This document shows positions 16,831 through 25,751 of a DNA stretch of 64,000 nt, one piece after another. Origin of the DNA: Korobacter sp963758505 (lineage in GTDB: Bacteria; Acidobacteriota; Terriglobia; Terriglobales; Acidobacteriaceae); the NCBI GenBank assembly GCA_963758505.1, contig CAVWVJ010000003.1, forward strand, positions 1,302,001-1,366,000, in the 5' to 3' direction. The notes beneath the pieces were generated by a model. That model saw only the letters and a program-made list of their open reading frames with translations. It was not told the DNA's origin and did no database searches. The position numbers and the translations under genes are program-made. Every line of letters begins with the position of its first letter. Position 1 is the stretch's first letter.

Positions 16831-18849
16831 TTACATAATCGCCGTCGGAGGCGCCGGTTCATCCGGGCTGCCTGCGTTCGCCAGCGGCAGCCGGATCATC
16901 AGCAACCCCAGCAGCACAAGCACGATCGCGCCGAGGTAAAGCGGTGGATGCGCGAAGATGACCGGCAGGATCGCGTGTCCCTTCTGTTTCTCCACGCCGC
17001 GGAAGCCGGCAACTACCAGCCCGATCAAAGCCTCTCCCGCGATCAATCCGGAAGCCGTGAGGACCCCGGCATTTTCCACCCGTGCCTTCTGCGCATCATT
17101 CAAGTTCGCACGATCGCGAAGTTTGTCCGTCGCCCAGCGAAAGAGGCCGCCGACGAAAATTGCGAAGGTGGTCTCCAGCGGCAGGTACATGCCGACGGAG
17201 AACAGCATCGGGCTCTTCACTTCGATCAGGATCAGCCCGAAGCCCATCAGAATTCCGACCACGACGAGCGGCCACGGCATGTTGCCGCCGACAATGCCTT
17301 GCGCCAGGGAGGCCATCAGTCCCGCCTGCGGGGCCGGCAACTGCGGGCTGCCAAAGCCATAGGCGTTGTTCAATATCATCAGGGGGAAGAACAATACGGT
17401 GCTGGCCACCACAATGCCCAACAGGTCACCGATCTGCATCTTGGCGGGGGTGCCCCCGAGGATGTAACCCACCTTCAAGTCTTGCAACATCTCACCGGCG
17501 ACTGCCGACGAAACGCAGACCACGGCGGCCACTCCCAGTACTGCGGCCACTCCGCTCGCACCCTTCACTCCAATGCTCACCATGAGCAACGCCGCGATGA
17601 TCAGCGTACAGAGCGTGAGTCCGGAGATCGGGTTATTCGAGGAACCGATCATGCCCACCAGGTTTCCGGAGACTGCCGCGAAGAAGAAACCAAGGATGAT
17701 CATCACGATGGCCGCAACCGCTGCGCCCGTGAAGTTATGGGCAAAGAAGTCGTAGAGGAAGATCATGGCGACCAGGACGATCGCCAGGCCGAGGAAAACG
17801 GCTTTGATGTTCAGGTCGCGATCCACGCGCGCGGTAGCGGTGACTTGAGAGCCGGATTTCTTGAGATCGCTCACCGCCCGCTTCATGCCGATGCCCAGGT
17901 TCTTGCGCATGCGGAAGAGCGTGAAGCCTGCGCCCACCATCATGCCTCCCACGGCAATAGGACGCACGATCGAAAACCATACCGCGCCCGCCGCCGCGGC
18001 CCACGACTCCGGGCTGGTATCCGGCATGGTCGAGGCGAGTTGGGGACCAAGGAAGAAGATAAGCAAGGGAACCAGCAAACCCCATGCGAAGACCCCGCCG
18101 GCAAAGTTGAGGGCGCCCAGGCGTGGACCGATGATGTATCCCACGCCAAGATAGGCGGGGCTCACAGCCGGAGCGGAAAAGGTGGTCATGCCTCCCGCCT
18201 GCAGGGTTGGCACTCCTGGCGACTTCGTCATCTTCAGCATGCTGCGGCCGATATCGCCGACATGCAGCACAAAGTCTTTGCTGATCGAGAACAGGTTGAT
18301 GGAGCCGAGGAAGTAGACCAGGCCGCCGAGGCCCATGTTGGCGAAAAGAATCTTCGCCGCCTTGGCGCCTTGCTGGCCGGCCTTATGAATCTCCGATGCC
18401 GCCACCGACTCGGGGAAGGGAAGCTCCGGATCTTCTACCATCACCCGGCGCAACAGGGTGACGAACAAAATCCCGAGGGTGCCCCCCACGGCCATTAAAG
18501 CGACGGATTTCCAGTACGCATGCTGAAAGTCGAAGACCGGCCATGCGCCGGCGATTACGAAGGCCGGAATGGTGAAGATTGCACCCGCCGCCACCGATTC
18601 GCCGATCGAGCCGACCGTACGGGCAATATTTTCTTCCAGCAGCGAGCCCCCCAATAACTTCAGCACGGCCATGCCGATCACGGCCGCCGGATAGGTCGCG
18701 GCAATCGTCATGCCTGCGCGCAGTCCAAGGTAGGCATTCGCGGATCCCAGGATGATCGTCATCACCAATCCCAGGAGTACGGCGCGCCAGGTAAACTCGC
18801 GCATTTGCATCGTTTCCGGCACATAGGGCCGATGACGGGTCTCTGCCAT
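16831..18849 (-). CDS. OPT-family oligopeptide transporter
   Basis: The 672-residue polytopic protein has about 15 transmembrane helices. It shows OPT family patterns: AYLGLRAGMTIAATYPAAVI near the start, ELPFPESVAASEIHKAG, SSNNPISGLTLCTLI, and GGNMPWPLVVVG in the C-terminal half. OPT proteins are proton-coupled importers of peptides or metal chelates; the cargo cannot be deduced. The gene stands alone, with a terminator downstream and a divergent ComF gene upstream. Confidence 0.92.
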   Translation of the reverse strand: MAETRHRPYVPETMQMREFTWRAVLLGLVMTIILGSANAYLGLRAGMTIAATYPAAVIGMAVLKLLGGSLLEENIARTVGSIGESVAAGAIFTIPAFVIAGAWPVFDFQHAYWKSVALMAVGGTLGILFVTLLRRVMVEDPELPFPESVAASEIHKAGQQGAKAAKILFANMGLGGLVYFLGSINLFSISKDFVLHVGDIGRSMLKMTKSPGVPTLQAGGMTTFSAPAVSPAYLGVGYIIGPRLGALNFAGGVFAWGLLVPLLIFFLGPQLASTMPDTSPESWAAAAGAVWFSIVRPIAVGGMMVGAGFTLFRMRKNLGIGMKRAVSDLKKSGSQVTATARVDRDLNIKAVFLGLAIVLVAMIFLYDFFAHNFTGAAVAAIVMIILGFFFAAVSGNLVGMIGSSNNPISGLTLCTLIIAALLMVSIGVKGASGVAAVLGVAAVVCVSSAVAGEMLQDLKVGYILGGTPAKMQIGDLLGIVVASTVLFFPLMILNNAYGFGSPQLPAPQAGLMASLAQGIVGGNMPWPLVVVGILMGFGLILIEVKSPMLFSVGMYLPLETTFAIFVGGLFRWATDKLRDRANLNDAQKARVENAGVLTASGLIAGEALIGLVVAGFRGVEKQKGHAILPVIFAHPPLYLGAIVLVLLGLLMIRLPLANAGSPDEPAPPTAIM

Positions 18850-19006
18850 AGATAAATAGTCCTGACTGCTGGATGGACCAGCGTTTCACGAAACAGCGCA
18901 AAGTAGCACGCGCGCTGCTCATCATACAAGGACGAGTAAAGACCGTCGTATGTACACGATTCGGCAACCCGCGGATAAAACGTCGGTGAAACCGCATCTC
19001 CGACGA

Positions 19007-19035
19007 TTGCGCCACAATCGGGAACACTCTATACT
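19007..19035 (+). promoter_or_regulatory. Possible sigma70-type promoter for comF
   Basis: TTGCGC at 19007-19012 and TATACT at 19030-19035 are separated by exactly 17 bases. The -10 matches 5 of 6 consensus bases and the -35 only its first three. Transcription would start near 19042, leaving almost no leader before the TTG at 19047, so either the message is nearly leaderless or the real start codon is further in. Confidence 0.4.
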
Positions 19036-19046
19036 GTGCCTAACCG

Positions 19047-19976
19047 TTGCCGGGATACAGTCCCTGGAGGCATCGGCAGGAGGAAGTCTTCAGCAGTAGT
19101 GGAGACCTAACCCGCACGGGCCGCACCCGGGCCTTCCAGCGACAAAGCGTCGCCGTCTTTCGTTTCGTCGCCCAAAGCCTCTTCTCAGCGCTTTTCCCCG
19201 CAGATTGCCGTCTTTGTAACGCCCCTCTCGCCAACATCTCGCGTCTGCCCGTCTGTCCTGACTGTCTGGAGTCCATCCATCCGCTCACCTCGCCGCTCTG
19301 CGAATGGTGTGGCGACAAGCTGGTTCCGCAGGCAGAAAGCGGCCAGATCTGCATCCATTGCGAGGAAACCGCTCCCCGCTATCATCATGCGGCGGCTTAC
19401 GGCGCATTTGAAGATGCTCTCCGCGGATTGATCCATCTGCTGAAGTACCAGGGAGTCCGTCCCGCGGCCCGCCCGCTGGGGCAGTTGCTGGCGCAAACCA
19501 TCCGTCCGATGCTCGAAGAATTCGCCCACCCGCAGGAGCCCGCGTTGCTGGTGCCCGTGCCGCTGCACCGTGGCCGTCGTCGCACGCGCGGCTTCAACCA
19601 GGCAGAACTGATTGCCCGGGGCGCTTGCCAGGAACTCCGTGATCTGGCGATTGAATTCGCTCCCAACGTTTTAGTTCGCACCCGTTCCACGGAATCGCAA
19701 ACCGGCTTCACCCGCGAGCAGCGACGCGAAAATCTGCGCGGCGCCTTCGCCGTTAGCGGCCGCGCCCGCCTAGCCGGCCGCATCGTGTTGCTGGTCGACG
19801 ACGTGCTGACCACCGGCGCTACCGCCGACGAGTGCGCCCGCATGCTGTTGCGTGCCGGCGCCAAACAAGTTCTCGTAGCAACCGTGGCCCGCGCCGTTTC
19901 GCTCGATGGCGTGGCCGTGGCAACCAAAACCGGCTCGGTTCAGGAAACATCTTCACGGGAGACCGTTTCCGTTTAG
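19047..19976 (+). CDS. ComF-family amidophosphoribosyltransferase-like protein
   Basis: The protein has an N-terminal zinc-ribbon-like cysteine set (CRLC, CPDC, CEWC, CIHC within about residues 55-110) and a C-terminal PRTase domain with the PRPP-binding LLVDDVLTTGATADEC. ComF proteins are linked to DNA uptake and recombination in competent bacteria, though many non-competent species keep them. The 309-residue length assumes a TTG start at 19047; the first ~35 residues are not family-like and the true start is uncertain. Confidence 0.85.
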   Translation: MPGYSPWRHRQEEVFSSSGDLTRTGRTRAFQRQSVAVFRFVAQSLFSALFPADCRLCNAPLANISRLPVCPDCLESIHPLTSPLCEWCGDKLVPQAESGQICIHCEETAPRYHHAAAYGAFEDALRGLIHLLKYQGVRPAARPLGQLLAQTIRPMLEEFAHPQEPALLVPVPLHRGRRRTRGFNQAELIARGACQELRDLAIEFAPNVLVRTRSTESQTGFTREQRRENLRGAFAVSGRARLAGRIVLLVDDVLTTGATADECARMLLRAGAKQVLVATVARAVSLDGVAVATKTGSVQETSSRETVSV

Positions 19977-19982
19977 GGGATT

Positions 19983-20576
19983 ATGTCGGCGAACGTACAC
20001 ATGACGGGTGGAAGATACGGAAAATCGCTGGTGCAGTATGCAGCACCGCACATCGAACGGACACCGCTGCATCAACCGGTGCTGGTGCTGAATGCGTCCT
20101 ATGAACCGATCAACGTGTGCGCCGCCCGGCGAGCCATCATCCTTGTGCTGAAGGGTGTTGCGATGGCCGAGGAAACCAACGGCCACACCTTTCATTCCAC
20201 TCGTACCGCCCTGCGGGTCCCCAGCGTGATCCGGTTGCTGGAATACCGTCGCATTCCGCACCAGACCCGCGCCCTGTCGCGCAAAAACATCCTGCTGCGC
20301 GACCGCAACACCTGCCAGTATTGCGGCGTTGTCCTGGGCTCCGGCGACCTTACCCTGGACCACGTGCTGCCGCGCTCGCGCGGCGGACTCAGCACCTGGG
20401 AGAACCTGGTCGCCTGCTGCCACTCGTGCAATCACGAAAAGGGCAACCGCCTGCCCCTCGAAGCCGGCATGAAGCTGATGCGGGAACCGCGCCCCTTCAA
20501 CCTCCACACCAGCCGCCACATCATGCGCATGATGGGCCGCTCCGACGATAAGTGGAGAAAGTACCTGTTCTATTAG
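19983..20576 (+). CDS. HNH endonuclease-domain protein
   Basis: A 197-residue protein with a conserved N-terminal segment (PVLVLNASYEPINVCAARRA) and a zinc-supported HNH domain: CQYCG, LDHVLPRSRGG, WENLVACCHSCNHEKGNR. It matches the widespread chromosomal HNH family that is not tied to a mobile element. It begins 6 bases after comF with AGGGG upstream, so it is probably cotranscribed; a housekeeping nuclease role is inferred. Confidence 0.9.
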   Translation: MSANVHMTGGRYGKSLVQYAAPHIERTPLHQPVLVLNASYEPINVCAARRAIILVLKGVAMAEETNGHTFHSTRTALRVPSVIRLLEYRRIPHQTRALSRKNILLRDRNTCQYCGVVLGSGDLTLDHVLPRSRGGLSTWENLVACCHSCNHEKGNRLPLEAGMKLMREPRPFNLHTSRHIMRMMGRSDDKWRKYLFY

Positions 20577-20953
20577 CGGCGAAGCAATCGGCGGCCAGGT
20601 CGCGATCGCTCCCGTCTCGGCAAGTGGCCAGCAGACCCCGCCCTCCACGGTTGTCGAGGTCCGGAGGGTAGCGTCGCTGTTTGCGGAGAAACCCTGGCAG
20701 TATTAACTGACTTGTAATCCAGGAACTCTCGATTTCCCCACGTCCGGACCTGGGTAGAAAGGGTCCAAATCCTTCCCCTACAGCTCCGTCGAGCAGGATC
20801 TACTCACCTTTTTCGTCAAGAACTTACCTGAAATCTTCGAGAATCCGAATTCCTCGCCAGGGAGCAACTCTGCTGTCGCCTATTTCGGCATCTAATTACG
20901 TGTTGTTAGGTTTGCCTGTGCTTCCCCTTTTTAGGTCCCCAGGAGCTTGATGA
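20577..20953. other. Intergenic region, no gene seen
   Basis: I see no convincing coding frame in these 377 bases. It ends in a T-rich stretch (CTTCCCCTTTTT) just before the kinase gene. No terminator hairpin with a T-tract follows the HNH gene. A promoter for the downstream gene should be here but no strong -35/-10 pair stands out. Confidence 0.5.
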
Positions 20954-21970
20954 ATGGCTGAAAGTGTGATGGATCAGGTTGTGGCCGACTTGCGCGAGAA
21001 CGCGGCCCGGTATTATCCCGCCCACTCCGAGTTGCGCAACGTCCGCGTGGTTGGTCATACCCCGAAAAGCGATCACTACATTTACGACATCGTTATCGAT
21101 TTTGCCGATGGCAGCGAGCGGGTTGCCTCCAAGGTCTACCGCACGACCAAAGCGAATGGTCATGCGCGTGAGCTCGCGACCGCCGAGCTGAACAATCTCC
21201 ATTATGTTTTCGAAGTCTCTCAGAAGAAGAACCTTTCCGGGGTACCGCGCCCGCTTGGGAATTTCAGCCAGTCTGGGGTCGTCGTCGCGGAGAAGCTCAG
21301 TGGCCTTCCGCTGCAATCCATCGTGATGAAAGCCGCCTTGCTGCCGGGATATGCGGACCATAGCCTGGTCACGGTCGCAGCTCGCTTCGCCGGAGACTGG
21401 CTCAGCCGCTTCCATGCAGCCACGGCCGAATCGAGTGCGCCTTTCGATGGTCCGGCGCTGCAAAAGGAGTTGGAGCAGCTATGCTCCAATTGCAAGGGCG
21501 AGGGATTGGACGACGAGTCCATTGCCTTCATCCTCAACGGTACCGGCGCTATCCTTGCAAAAGCTAAGAAAAGCTTGCCTGCCTCCGCTGTGGTGGGTGA
21601 TTTCACTCCTCTGAATGTGCTTGTAAGCGAGATGGGGATCGGGATCGCCGAATACGGGAAGCTTCAGCGCAAAGGGTATTCCTATATCGATGTCGCGCAT
21701 TTCCTCGCTTGTATCGAGGCGCTGGAAAAATACCCCTTCTGCGATCGTGACCTGATTGGCGAAGTGCAGAATGCGTTCCTCGAGGCTTACGAGGTCAGCC
21801 CGGCCGACGAGCAGATCCTGCGCGTTCTCAAAATGAAAGCGCTTCTCACCATGTTCGCCGCCGGACGGAACGTGAAAGATAGCGCCATCCGCAAACGCGT
21901 CATGTGGGCTACGGTCATGAAGCGCTTCATCCATCAGGCTGCGCAGCGCTCCATGGCTCCGGCCGCGTAA
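20954..21970 (+). CDS. Divergent aminoglycoside phosphotransferase/kinase-fold protein
   Basis: A 338-residue protein of the APH-like kinase superfamily. The catalytic loop appears as VVGDFTPLNVLV (about residues 214-225), keeping the catalytic Asp and Asn. The usual His before Gly-Asp is Val, and the following metal-binding DFD/DWE position reads AEYG. An upstream VVAEKLSGLPL corresponds to the hinge. The substrate is unknown, and reduced or altered catalysis is possible. The gene is monocistronic, with its own terminator. Confidence 0.65.
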   Translation: MAESVMDQVVADLRENAARYYPAHSELRNVRVVGHTPKSDHYIYDIVIDFADGSERVASKVYRTTKANGHARELATAELNNLHYVFEVSQKKNLSGVPRPLGNFSQSGVVVAEKLSGLPLQSIVMKAALLPGYADHSLVTVAARFAGDWLSRFHAATAESSAPFDGPALQKELEQLCSNCKGEGLDDESIAFILNGTGAILAKAKKSLPASAVVGDFTPLNVLVSEMGIGIAEYGKLQRKGYSYIDVAHFLACIEALEKYPFCDRDLIGEVQNAFLEAYEVSPADEQILRVLKMKALLTMFAAGRNVKDSAIRKRVMWATVMKRFIHQAAQRSMAPAA

Positions 21971-21991
21971 GCGAATCCTACAAAATGTGAA

Positions 21992-22020
21992 GGGCGGCCC
22001 ATGAGCCGCCCTCTTTCTTT
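21992..22020 (+). terminator. Intrinsic terminator after the APH-like gene
   Basis: GGGCGGC (21992) pairs with GCCGCCC around CCATGA, followed by TCTTTCTTT. It lies about 20 bases after the stop codon and before the convergent LolA-like gene. Confidence 0.8.
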
Positions 22021-22034
22021 GGCTTGACTCTTTC

Positions 22035-22913
22035 TTACTTCGGAGGAGGCTGCTGCTGTTGTGGCGCTTGTGTCTGGTCGCCGCTCTTGTCTTCCTGCCC
22101 CTTCTCCACCTGTTGCCCGTCGTAGGTGATCTTCACCGCCGATCCAAAGCGCCTGTAATTCGTATATTTCACGATTTGCCGGGTGTGGATATCGCCGTTG
22201 CTGAAGTGCAGTTCGTCATCCGCCTTGGTGTAGGTCGGGAACCAGTACTGCCCATCAACCTGCTGCCGCCAGGTGGTAAATTTCGGGAAGAGGTTTTCGT
22301 TGTTCTTGCCGTGCTTAATGTCAGGGACGGCTTTGCCGAAGGTCTTTACGATCTGCAGGTCGTGGTCGTCCACCCAGACGCGCCCTTCGAAATAGCGCTT
22401 ATTCTTTTCGATCTGCTTCGGCGAAATGTCGAAGACATAGGTGTTCAGCTCATCTTCCTTCTGCTGGCCCACATACTTGATGTTGTATTCGCCGACTTCA
22501 TCGCTGGTCAGCACAAACGGCATCAGCTTGCGAATGTCCTGCATGTCCTCCGGAGTCATCTGGATGCGCTCCAGGGTAGACTGCGGGGCAAATATTACCT
22601 GCTCGATGCGTTTGCCGGTGGAGTCGAACAAGACGTCAAACACTTCCTTGTACTCGCCATCCACCGTATCGCCATCCACCGTGGCCACCGTCACCGATTG
22701 CCGCCACGTGTATTTCTCGCGCGCCAGCTTGAATTCCTTCTCCTTGGCGGAGAACTTCTGGATGATCTGTTCCACGGTAATGCCATTCGGCTGGGCAGTG
22801 TTGAGTTCGCCTTCCCCGCGATCATCGGCACGCAGGGCGGCCGGCGCGGCGCAGAGCAAAGTGAGCAACATGCAAACGGAAAGGGACAGGCAGAACTTGG
22901 ATTGGAAACCCAT
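22035..22913 (-). CDS. Secreted LolA-like (outer membrane lipoprotein-sorting type) protein
   Basis: The 292-residue protein has a signal peptide (MGFQSKFCLSLSVCMLLTLL to about residue 29). The mature domain (ITVEQIIQKFSAKEKEFKLA, then KRYFEGRVWVDDHDLQIVKT and PKFTTWRQQVDGQYWFPTYT) resembles LolA/RseB-like proteins common in Acidobacteria. The C-terminus is Gln/Pro-rich. The start at 22913 is preceded by AGAAGG at good spacing. A periplasmic lipid- or lipoprotein-handling role is inferred from the fold only. Confidence 0.7.
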   Translation of the reverse strand: MGFQSKFCLSLSVCMLLTLLCAAPAALRADDRGEGELNTAQPNGITVEQIIQKFSAKEKEFKLAREKYTWRQSVTVATVDGDTVDGEYKEVFDVLFDSTGKRIEQVIFAPQSTLERIQMTPEDMQDIRKLMPFVLTSDEVGEYNIKYVGQQKEDELNTYVFDISPKQIEKNKRYFEGRVWVDDHDLQIVKTFGKAVPDIKHGKNNENLFPKFTTWRQQVDGQYWFPTYTKADDELHFSNGDIHTRQIVKYTNYRRFGSAVKITYDGQQVEKGQEDKSGDQTQAPQQQQPPPK

Positions 22914-23063
22914 AGCGGACCTTCTCTTAGACGCGGTTCGACGCTCTAAGTCACGCGTACAGCCGACTTCCAGGATGCGGTGCATGCCTAAGTCACTTGG
23001 TTTGTCAGGCAAAACATGCGATTCTTCCATCAGAATACACTTTTTCTGTGAGACCCTCGATTT

Positions 23064-25106
23064 ATGCAGGAATTTGTACGGCACTTACCAAATCTCCTGG
23101 TTTTGGGCACGCTGGTCGGCATTTTTTTCAGCATTTACCGTCATAATCGCACTTCTCGCGTACGGTTCTGGATTGTCGCCTGGTCGGTCATTTTCCTGCA
23201 CTTCTTAGTGCCCATCCTTACGTTGCGACCCAGTCGCTTTGTCCCGCTGCTCGACGCCCTCGACACCACTACCCTGCAGATTGCAGGCATCGCCTTTATC
23301 TTCTCTCTCGCCCCGGTGCGCCTCACGGAACGTTCACGGTGGTTTTGCTTCCTGGGTCTCTCGGTTCCCCTTGCGATTTACTCCATCCTCTGGAGCCTGG
23401 GAAGCACCGCAAAGCTTCCGCTCGGCGCATGCGCCGCCCTTGTCACGTTGGGCGGCTTTGGCGCTTACCAGTATTTCTGCATCGATCGCGACCTCTACGA
23501 CAACCTGATCCAGTTCGCGCTCCTGCTGACCGGCGCGGTCTCTCTCTACCAGATCTCCTTCGGCAATTTTCAGTCGCCGTATTACGCCATGATGATGGCA
23601 ACGTATGGCGTGGCTGCCATCTTCGTCATTCGCCACTACTGGCGGAATTCGCCTGGGGTGCTGGTGACCTCCGGCGGATTGTTTGCCTGGGCAGCGGTCT
23701 GGGCCTGCGCTGCCTATGCCAGCGGGTTCATGGATCGCATGGGTGAGGCCGCCGCGGAACTCTGGAACGTGCCCAAGTTTATTGTCGCCTTCGGCATGAT
23801 TCTCGTGCTGCTGGAAGACGAAAGCCTCGCGGCGCAGTCTGCCCGTGACCGCGAACACTCGCTGAATCGCCAGATGGAACGCTTCGCGGAACTCACTTCG
23901 CAATTGCTATCGGCGGTCGATGTGCCGCCCTTCTGCGAAAAGATCGCCAACGTCATCACCGCGGAAGGGAACTTCCATCGCGTCGTGGTGCTGCTGGCCG
24001 ACGGCACCCACCACCTCCAACTCGCGGGGTACTCGGGCTTGTCCGAAGCGGCCCTCGCCCAGGTCCGGTCCGTCGCCGCCAACATGACCCTGGAGAACAT
24101 CGCCCAGCTTTGCGACTCCGCTGCCAAGGTGGGCAAGAATTCCTATGTCATCCCGGCGGGCAAAATCGCCAGCGGATGTCTCATGCCCTCCGATCGCTCG
24201 TACCCGCCGCACCCGAAATGGCAACGCGGCGGTGAGTTGCTTGTACCGCTCCAGTCCAATCGCGGGCTCAATGTAGGTTGTTTCTTTCTCGATGACCCCA
24301 AGGAAATGGATCGCATTACCCCGGAGGAGCTCACCAAGATCGAGTTGCTCGCCGGCGACCTCGCTGTCGCCGTGGACCGCACCAGCATGCATCGCCAGAT
24401 CGTCCAGCGGGAAAAGCTGGTGGGTATCGGCCAGCTCGTTTCCGGCGTCGCTCACGAACTGAACAATCCGCTGACCGCGGTGCTCGGCTACACCGAGCTG
24501 ATGAGCGATTACAACCTCCAGCCGGAAGTCGCCCGCGATCTTACGATCGTTCGCCGCGAGGCCAATCGTATGAAGCGGATCATCGAGAACCTGCTGCGTT
24601 TTTCGCGACAGAGCCGCACCGAGACCACCAGCACCGACCTCAACGCCGTCCTCCAGGATGTCCTCAGCCTTCGCGAGTATGACCTGAACGGAAAAGGGAT
24701 TCGGCTCTCTACCAATTTGCAGCCCGAGCTGCCCGTGCTCTCCATCGACCAGAGCCAGCTCAAAATCGTCCTCTCCAACCTGATCGGAAACGCCATCGAC
24801 GCGGTGCAGGAGACTTCGAGGAAGCAGATCGAGATCGTGGCACGCAGTCTGGGGGAGAAGGTCCTGATCAACATCACCGACAGCGGCCCCGGTTTTCCCG
24901 ACATCAGCCGGATCTTCGACCCCTTCTTCACCACCAAGTCGCCGGGACGCGGCATGGGACTCGGTCTCAGCATCTGTTACGGCATCATGCGGCAGCATGG
25001 GGGAGAGATCTACGCCACGAACATTCACCCGCGCGGCGCTTGCGTATCGCTCGAGCTTCCGACCGCCGATGCCCTCAATCCGCAAGCCGCCGAGGTCGTG
25101 AACTGA
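23064..25106 (+). CDS. Membrane-bound GAF-domain sensor histidine kinase
   Basis: The first ~250 of 680 residues form about seven transmembrane helices, followed by a coiled linker, a GAF domain (about 270-440), a HisKA domain with GVAHELNNPL (phosphoacceptor H464) and an HATPase domain with NLIGNAIDAV, DSGPGFP, FDPFFTTK and GMGLGLS. The NtrB-like H-box fits a PAS/GAF hybrid kinase. No response regulator gene is adjacent, so it is an orphan here. The gene is divergent from the LolA-like gene across a 150-base region. Confidence 0.93.
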   Translation: MQEFVRHLPNLLVLGTLVGIFFSIYRHNRTSRVRFWIVAWSVIFLHFLVPILTLRPSRFVPLLDALDTTTLQIAGIAFIFSLAPVRLTERSRWFCFLGLSVPLAIYSILWSLGSTAKLPLGACAALVTLGGFGAYQYFCIDRDLYDNLIQFALLLTGAVSLYQISFGNFQSPYYAMMMATYGVAAIFVIRHYWRNSPGVLVTSGGLFAWAAVWACAAYASGFMDRMGEAAAELWNVPKFIVAFGMILVLLEDESLAAQSARDREHSLNRQMERFAELTSQLLSAVDVPPFCEKIANVITAEGNFHRVVVLLADGTHHLQLAGYSGLSEAALAQVRSVAANMTLENIAQLCDSAAKVGKNSYVIPAGKIASGCLMPSDRSYPPHPKWQRGGELLVPLQSNRGLNVGCFFLDDPKEMDRITPEELTKIELLAGDLAVAVDRTSMHRQIVQREKLVGIGQLVSGVAHELNNPLTAVLGYTELMSDYNLQPEVARDLTIVRREANRMKRIIENLLRFSRQSRTETTSTDLNAVLQDVLSLREYDLNGKGIRLSTNLQPELPVLSIDQSQLKIVLSNLIGNAIDAVQETSRKQIEIVARSLGEKVLINITDSGPGFPDISRIFDPFFTTKSPGRGMGLGLSICYGIMRQHGGEIYATNIHPRGACVSLELPTADALNPQAAEVVN

Positions 25107-25157
25107 CCCGACCCTCGCTCTCCGAGGCATTCTGGCTCGTTAAACGTCACAAGGATT

Positions 25158-25200
25158 TGTGATAAGCATCACAGATGCCTTGGCAGTCCGTGGCGATACT
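25158..25200 (+). promoter_or_regulatory. CRP-type palindrome with a -10 element, class II-like promoter
   Basis: TGTGATAAGCATCACA at 25158-25173 has perfect TGTGA/TCACA half-sites with a 6-bp spacer, the CRP-family consensus. GATACT at 25195-25200 can serve as a -10; a start point seven bases later (about 25207) would place the palindrome centre at -41.5, the class II activation position. There is no good -35, as expected for an activator-dependent promoter. It drives the gene at 25227. Confidence 0.6.
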
Positions 25201-25226
25201 AAGCTTGGCCCCGGAGGCCGCGAGTT

Positions 25227-25700
25227 GTGATTCAACCAATCCAGATGCCGAACCAAGCCTTTGTTTCACCCCCCGAACTCGTCGAGGAACTGAAACCCCT
25301 CGGTAACGAGATCACTTGTGTCCGTGGCACGATCCTCTTCCACGAGGGCGACCACGCCAAGGGGGTGTACATCGTGTTGGAGGGCCACGCCTCGCTCACC
25401 ATGACCACCGAAAACGGCAAGACGGTCCTGGTTCGCAGTTCGGGCCCCGGCAGCCTTTTGGGACTTCCCGGAACCTTCCTTCGCGGGATTTACCAATTAA
25501 CTGCGACGACCGACCAAGATTCCCGGCTCATTTTCGTGGAGCGCGAGAAGGTCCTCGACTTCCTACGGCAGCGCACCGATATGTGCATGCTGGTCCTGAA
25601 CGTTCTCGGGACCGAAGTCTCCCAGATGCCGATGCAGCCGGTCCAGCCCAAGCGCCGCGCATCGCGCAAATCGGCGAACCGGCCCTCTCTGGCCCCATAG
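25227..25700 (+). CDS. Cyclic nucleotide-binding-fold protein without a DNA-binding domain
   Basis: A 157-residue stand-alone cNMP-binding domain: the beta-roll reads RGTILFHEGDHAKGVYIVLE, then LVRSSGPGSLLGLPGTF where the phosphate-binding cassette should be. The usual Gly-Glu-Leu-Ala and Arg of cAMP binders are not present, so the ligand may not be cAMP. The C-terminal ~30 residues are basic and Pro-rich with no helix-turn-helix. The GTG start at 25227 has GGAGG ten bases upstream. It lies between the histidine kinase and the TPR/protease gene. Confidence 0.8.
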   Translation: MIQPIQMPNQAFVSPPELVEELKPLGNEITCVRGTILFHEGDHAKGVYIVLEGHASLTMTTENGKTVLVRSSGPGSLLGLPGTFLRGIYQLTATTDQDSRLIFVEREKVLDFLRQRTDMCMLVLNVLGTEVSQMPMQPVQPKRRASRKSANRPSLAP

Positions 25701-25751
25701 CCCACACCCAAGTGGCGCGGCTGTTCTGCTAGCATCGGGTTCGACGTTCCT

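Noticed and set aside
16654..18498. A 614-residue plus-strand frame
   Set aside because: It is antisense to the OPT transporter and yggS start, rich in His, Arg and Gln, and crosses the terminator at 16783-16813. No domain is seen.
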